A stretch of DNA of 64,000 nt, from NCBI GenBank assembly GCA_944384125.1, contig CALWSF010000005.1, positions 29,445-93,444 of the forward strand, read 5' to 3'. Positions within the stretch are counted from its first letter, which is position 1; every line of letters begins with the position of its first letter. Source of the DNA: an uncultured Lachnospiraceae bacterium (GTDB lineage Bacteria; Bacillota; Clostridia; Lachnospirales; Lachnospiraceae). Below, piece after piece: positions 61,124 through 64,000 of this stretch. The notes below the pieces were generated by a model, which was given only the letters and a program-made list of their open reading frames with translations, was not told the origin of the DNA and ran no database searches. Made by a program: the position numbers and the translations under genes.

Positions 61124-62798
61124 TACTTTCCTCTCCTCTCAGCCAGCTCTGAATCAGCTTCGCCGCAATCTGGGGATTCTGATCTACAAACTCGCCTATA
61201 CTTTGCTTCAGCTTCAAATTGCGCTGCATACGCAGATTGATGAGCTCTTCATTCGCAGACAAATCATCCGGCTCTTCCGGCTCTTTTTCTTCAAACGCCT
61301 GTGCAAAACCATCATTTGGCTCATCAAGCGGAGGCGGTGTAAGCCCTCCTTCAAATTCGCCGAACTCTGACATCTGTTTTTTCTTACTGCGCCGCCGCAT
61401 AATAAGAAGAATCAGAATCAGCAAAATCAGCAGACCAGCTGCAACAGCCGCAATAAACAGAGGATTGGATAACGACAGCCCTGTCTGTGCTGATGTTCCC
61501 GCCGGCTGTGCCGCCTGATCCGAGCTTCCATTTCCCGGTGCCCGGATTATTGTGATTTTCTGCTGGGCAGTATCGAGCGGGATACCGGCAGAATTGGCAA
61601 CCAGATTACGCAAATCATCGGTGCTGACAGTCGTTGTATCGTCTGTCAGAATTACCACACCTACAGATGTGTCTTCAAGCACACCCGGGTCTACCTGACG
61701 CTGTTCCTTTACAGAATTGAACAGCCACTCTCTTGAAGCTGTCTCATTGCCATATGTATCTCCCTGTGTATTTCCCTCATCGTTGTACTGATATCTGGGG
61801 ACATCCGCATTGGCATCAGCTCCGGCGACTCCTCCGTCCGTCTCATCTGCTGTTCCCATATTTTCGCTGGATACATCTTCCTTATATAATAAGCCGGTTT
61901 TATCTCCATCTCCTGTTTTTTCCGGTGTAGTATACTCAGTTGTCTCCTGAATCAGCTTTTCCATGTTAAGCGTTCCTTTAACAGAAACCGCCACATTTCC
62001 TACTCCGTATAACTGTTCCAGAACACGTCTGACATTCCCTGCTATATTATTTTCAATCAGACTTGTAAGCGCCGTCATATCTTTGGTCGCGCTGAATGTA
62101 TCCTGTCCCTCCGGGGTACTCGCATCCACTTCCAGCATAGTTGCTGCATCAAACACGGAAACATTCGTAAAATTCATTCCGCGAACGGCACGTGCGATCA
62201 GATTCTTAATTGCAGAAGCCTTATCAGCAGTAAGGGTGGCTCCCTGCTCCATCGTTACAACAACCGAAGCAGAGGCATCTGCCTCCCCCTCATCTCCAAG
62301 TGCATAACGCTGTTCGCCCGCCTCGGCAATTGTCACTTTTGCATCACTGACACCATCAAAAAGCCGGATCTGCGCCCCTAATCTGTCCTGAAGCTCATAC
62401 AACGTATATTGTTTCTTGTCAGACTCTGTCGTCATTAATCCGGCATTGTCCAAATACATATCGTATGTAAAACCACTTTTCGGATAACCCTTGCTTAAGA
62501 GCTCTGCCCGAATCTGATCCACCTGAACATCCGGGATCTGAATAGAGCCCGAACTGGTATTATAGCGGTAGTCTATATTTTCATCCTGTAAAAGTCCGAC
62601 TACCTCCTGAGCCTCATCCTGATTCAGCCCGGTAAACAATGTGCTGTATCCCTTATCTCCGCCCAAAAACTGAAATGCTAAAAAACAGACCGCTGCGATG
62701 GCCAGCGTTCCGCCGATCAGCACACCGGAAATTTTTTTTGTGTGTGGAGATAAATTTTGCCACTTTTCTTTTATAATCTGTGTATTCATTGGTTTCAT
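61089..62798 (-). CDS. fliF: Flagellar MS-ring protein FliF
   Basis: 569 aa. Two membrane helices (about 27-46 and 447-468) bracket the ring-building motifs (TLFTGLNQDEAQEVVGLL; VDQIRAELLSKGYPKSG; ALGDEGEADASASVVV). The C-terminal cytoplasmic tail (about 470-569) binds FliG. Three nested ATGs exist; ATG 62798 has GGAAGA 7 nt upstream and ATG 62789 is a close alternative. 25 bp after fliE. Confidence 0.97.
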   Translation of the reverse strand: MKPMNTQIIKEKWQNLSPHTKKISGVLIGGTLAIAAVCFLAFQFLGGDKGYSTLFTGLNQDEAQEVVGLLQDENIDYRYNTSSGSIQIPDVQVDQIRAELLSKGYPKSGFTYDMYLDNAGLMTTESDKKQYTLYELQDRLGAQIRLFDGVSDAKVTIAEAGEQRYALGDEGEADASASVVVTMEQGATLTADKASAIKNLIARAVRGMNFTNVSVFDAATMLEVDASTPEGQDTFSATKDMTALTSLIENNIAGNVRRVLEQLYGVGNVAVSVKGTLNMEKLIQETTEYTTPEKTGDGDKTGLLYKEDVSSENMGTADETDGGVAGADANADVPRYQYNDEGNTQGDTYGNETASREWLFNSVKEQRQVDPGVLEDTSVGVVILTDDTTTVSTDDLRNLVANSAGIPLDTAQQKITIIRAPGNGSSDQAAQPAGTSAQTGLSLSNPLFIAAVAAGLLILLILILLIMRRRSKKKQMSEFGEFEGGLTPPPLDEPNDGFAQAFEEKEPEEPDDLSANEELINLRMQRNLKLKQSIGEFVDQNPQIAAKLIQSWLRGEESNGRGKDGRGRS

Positions 62799-62823
62799 GT
62801 CCTAATCTTCCGCATCCAAACTT

Positions 62824-63135
62824 TTATATACTGATACGCATCAGTTCGCTGTAAGCTTCCATCGCTTTATTTCTCATTGCAACCATCACATCCAGACTGA
62901 GCGCTGCTTTTGCCTCTGCAATCGGCAATGTATGCATGTCATCTATCTGCCCTGTTGCCAGAAGATACTGTTTCTCTTCCACATCTTTCTGTGTCGTCTC
63001 AACCTGATTTACAACCTGATGAAAAATATCCTTAAACAGCTGTGCCTCTTGTGAAGGCGCAAAAACTGCCTCTTCTTTTTCTGTCCCAATATTTCCAAGG
63101 GGCGTCATCGGTGTAATAAACATTGCCGCATCCAT
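62824..63135 (-). CDS. fliE: MS ring-rod junction protein FliE
   Basis: 103 aa. C-terminal signature AKAALSLDVMVAMRNKAMEAYSELMRISI (quoted in part: LDVMVAMRNKAMEAY) and FKDIFHQVVNQVETTQ are those of FliE, the first exported rod component. It directly follows flgB, with flgC missing between them. GGAGG precedes the ATG. Confidence 0.93.
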   Translation of the reverse strand: MDAAMFITPMTPLGNIGTEKEEAVFAPSQEAQLFKDIFHQVVNQVETTQKDVEEKQYLLATGQIDDMHTLPIAEAKAALSLDVMVAMRNKAMEAYSELMRISI

Positions 63136-63155
63136 CTGATTCTCATCCTCCTATA

Positions 63156-63545
63156 TTAAAATGTTTTGGCTGCCGCACGCAGTCTGGAAATATCATTAGA
63201 TACAGAATTAACCATCGCCTGATATTCATATGCGGTTCTGACCAGTTCAACCTGTTCCTGATCCATATCCACATTGTTTCCATCCAGACGACTGCTTTCA
63301 GTGCGTGTAACATGTAAATTTAAGCCTGTTCGCCCAATCGCGTCAGTAACTGCCTGTTTTTCATTATTTGCAGAGGAGGCACCCTCCAGCCGGCGTGCCA
63401 GTTCATCTTCAAACGTCACATATCTTGATTTAAATGCAGGAGTATCTACATTCGCAATGTTATTCATCGTCACACTCTGACGAATCCACAGGTAATCCAA
63501 CGTTTTTTCTGTTAAAAACAAACCATTTCCATACATTTGAGACAT
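63156..63545 (-). CDS. flgB: Proximal rod protein FlgB
   Basis: 129 aa. LTEKTLDYLWIRQSVTMNNIANVDTPAFKSRYVTFEDEL (in part NNIANVDTPAFKSRYVTFE) at 28-46, and C-terminal EYQAMVNSVSNDISRLRAA, are diagnostic. First gene of the 32-gene flagellar and chemotaxis run; GGGGAGGAG precedes ATG. Confidence 0.95.
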   Translation of the reverse strand: MSQMYGNGLFLTEKTLDYLWIRQSVTMNNIANVDTPAFKSRYVTFEDELARRLEGASSANNEKQAVTDAIGRTGLNLHVTRTESSRLDGNNVDMDQEQVELVRTAYEYQAMVNSVSNDISRLRAAAKTF

Positions 63546-63581
63546 GGCTTCTCCTCCCCATTCCCCACATTTGTAATTTGC

Positions 63582-63612
63582 GACATAATGTAAATTATGT
63601 CATATTATGTCA
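63582..63612. promoter_or_regulatory. Operator-like repeat cluster downstream of the fla promoter
   Basis: Three copies of one octamer: on the minus strand TGACATAAT at 63612-63604, again at 63602-63594 (10-bp period), then the inverted form ATTATGTC at 63589-63582. The second and third form a perfect 8-bp inverted repeat with a 4-nt spacer. Predicted to cover about +11 to +42 of the flgB transcript, a position fit for a repressor. The protein is unknown. Confidence 0.6.
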
Positions 63613-63629
63613 CTTTCATAATCTTTTTT

Positions 63630-63658
63630 ATTATAGCATGCATTCAAATGCTTTTCAA
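63630..63658 (-). promoter_or_regulatory. Sigma-A promoter of the flgB operon
   Basis: Minus strand: TTGAAA (63658-63653), exactly 17 nt, TATAAT (63635-63630) with an upstream TGC extended -10. Near-consensus. The start site would be about 63623, giving an 80-nt leader. Confidence 0.85.
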
Positions 63659-63707
63659 CGTGCATAATTTCATTTTTTTAAGAATTCGTTGTAAAAATTT
63701 TATTTTT

Positions 63708-63777
63708 ATTATACCAAAATATTCATATTTATTTTGCAAAAAAAATGAATTATTTTTAATTTGAATTAATTATACCA
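63708..63777 (-). promoter_or_regulatory. Two further extended -10 boxes upstream of the fla promoter
   Basis: TGGTATAAT occurs twice on the minus strand, at 63716-63708 and 63777-63769, in very AT-rich DNA. Both are perfect TGnTATAAT elements with no clear -35. They may be accessory promoters or part of an upstream control region. The non-coding stretch 63546-64000 otherwise holds no recognisable gene. Confidence 0.45.
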
Positions 63778-63819
63778 GAAATACAGTGTCTGCTTTATTG
63801 ATGAATTGATAAAACTCAC

Positions 63820-63877
63820 AAAAATGGCGCACTTTAACAGGCTATTGTTTAATAGCCTGTTAAAGTGCGCCATTTTT
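63820..63877. terminator. Perfect 27-bp hairpin
   Basis: 63820-63846 and 63851-63877 are exact reverse complements (core GGCGCACTTTAACAGGC) around GTTT. A5 at one end and T5 at the other permit termination in both directions. It insulates the fla promoter from whatever lies to the right. Confidence 0.75.
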
Positions 63878-63928
63878 ATCTGTACACTGTTTGTCCCATA
63901 TGTACACCTTATAAAAAAAATATAGGGA

Positions 63929-63967
63929 CTGTCGCACTAAATAATTAGTGCGGCAGCACTTTTTTTG
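63929..63967 (+). terminator. Hairpin with T-run; possible insertion-sequence end
   Basis: CTGTCGCACTAA (63929-63940) pairs with TTAGTGCGGCAG (63945-63956; one G-U) over ATAA, followed by CACTTTTTTT on plus: a good intrinsic terminator. No plus-strand gene precedes it in the window. GGGACTGTCGCACTAA also resembles termini of some transposable elements, so a remnant is possible. Confidence 0.5.
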
Positions 63968-64000
63968 CAGAGAATAAGAGCCAGGTCTGTGCAAGGCCTG

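Noticed and set aside
63546-63623. c-di-GMP (GEMM) riboswitch before flgB, as in Clostridioides difficile
   Set aside because: The leader is only about 80 nt and lacks the riboswitch core; it holds repeats instead.

Overview
This window is a motility and chemotaxis island from a Gram-positive, low-to-medium GC Clostridia genome. Gene content and style point to Lachnospiraceae: YesM/YesN-type two-component proteins, a GntR/LacI chimeric regulator, choline-binding-like repeat proteins, strong AGGAGG ribosome sites, FliY instead of FliN, FliW/CsrA and CheC/CheD/CheV. No species is claimed. There is no rRNA, tRNA, CRISPR array or intact transposase.

Left edge (1-6.4 kb): a sugar-sensing unit (histidine kinase, lipoprotein-like sugar-binding protein, AraC-type response regulator) converges on a GntR/LacI regulator. 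A two-gene iron-sulfur operon follows. 6.4-9.3 kb: a diguanylate cyclase and an HD-GYP phosphodiesterase diverge from a shared spacer that carries two sigma-28-like promoters. 9.3-15.7 kb: an orphan domain gene, then cheA-cheW-cheR-cheB and a membrane-anchored C39-type peptidase. 15.7-27.3 kb (minus strand): an operon that starts from a sigma-28-like promoter and reads YlqG-like, YlqH-like, two secreted repeat proteins, lytic transglycosylase, PilZ protein, glycosyltransferase and flagellin B; then flagellin A and two more glycosyltransferases with TPR-like tails. 27.3-32.5 kb (plus strand): flgM-flgN-flgK-flgL-yviE-like-fliW-csrA, in the same order as Bacillus subtilis. 32.5-37.1 kb (minus): fliD-fliS-fliT-like-nucleotidyltransferase. 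37.2-63.5 kb (minus): one collinear run of 32 genes from flgB to a ComFB-domain gene. It encodes the basal body, export apparatus, motor, switch, sigma-28, distal rod proteins, CheC/CheD/CheV, a secreted protein and a ParA ATPase. 63.5-64 kb: strong sigma-A promoter signals, an operator-like repeat cluster and two hairpins.

The parts form a hierarchy. The flgB promoter drives the hook-basal body, the export gate and fliA. FliA (sigma-28), held by FlgM until hook completion, would then fire the TAAA-N15-NNCGATAT promoters seen before the diguanylate cyclase, the HD-GYP gene, cheA, the YlqG-like operon, flgM, fliD and (weaker) flagellin A. CsrA and FliW add translational control of flagellin, whose Shine-Dalgarno sequence sits in the loop of a CsrA-type hairpin. 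Cyclic-di-GMP writer, eraser and two candidate readers (PilZ, ComFB) all lie in the island, so the window encodes a candidate self-contained c-di-GMP motility circuit. The least familiar part is the sigma-28-led operon that joins export-switch paralogues to secreted wall-binding proteins, a lytic transglycosylase, a PilZ protein, a glycosyltransferase and a second flagellin.
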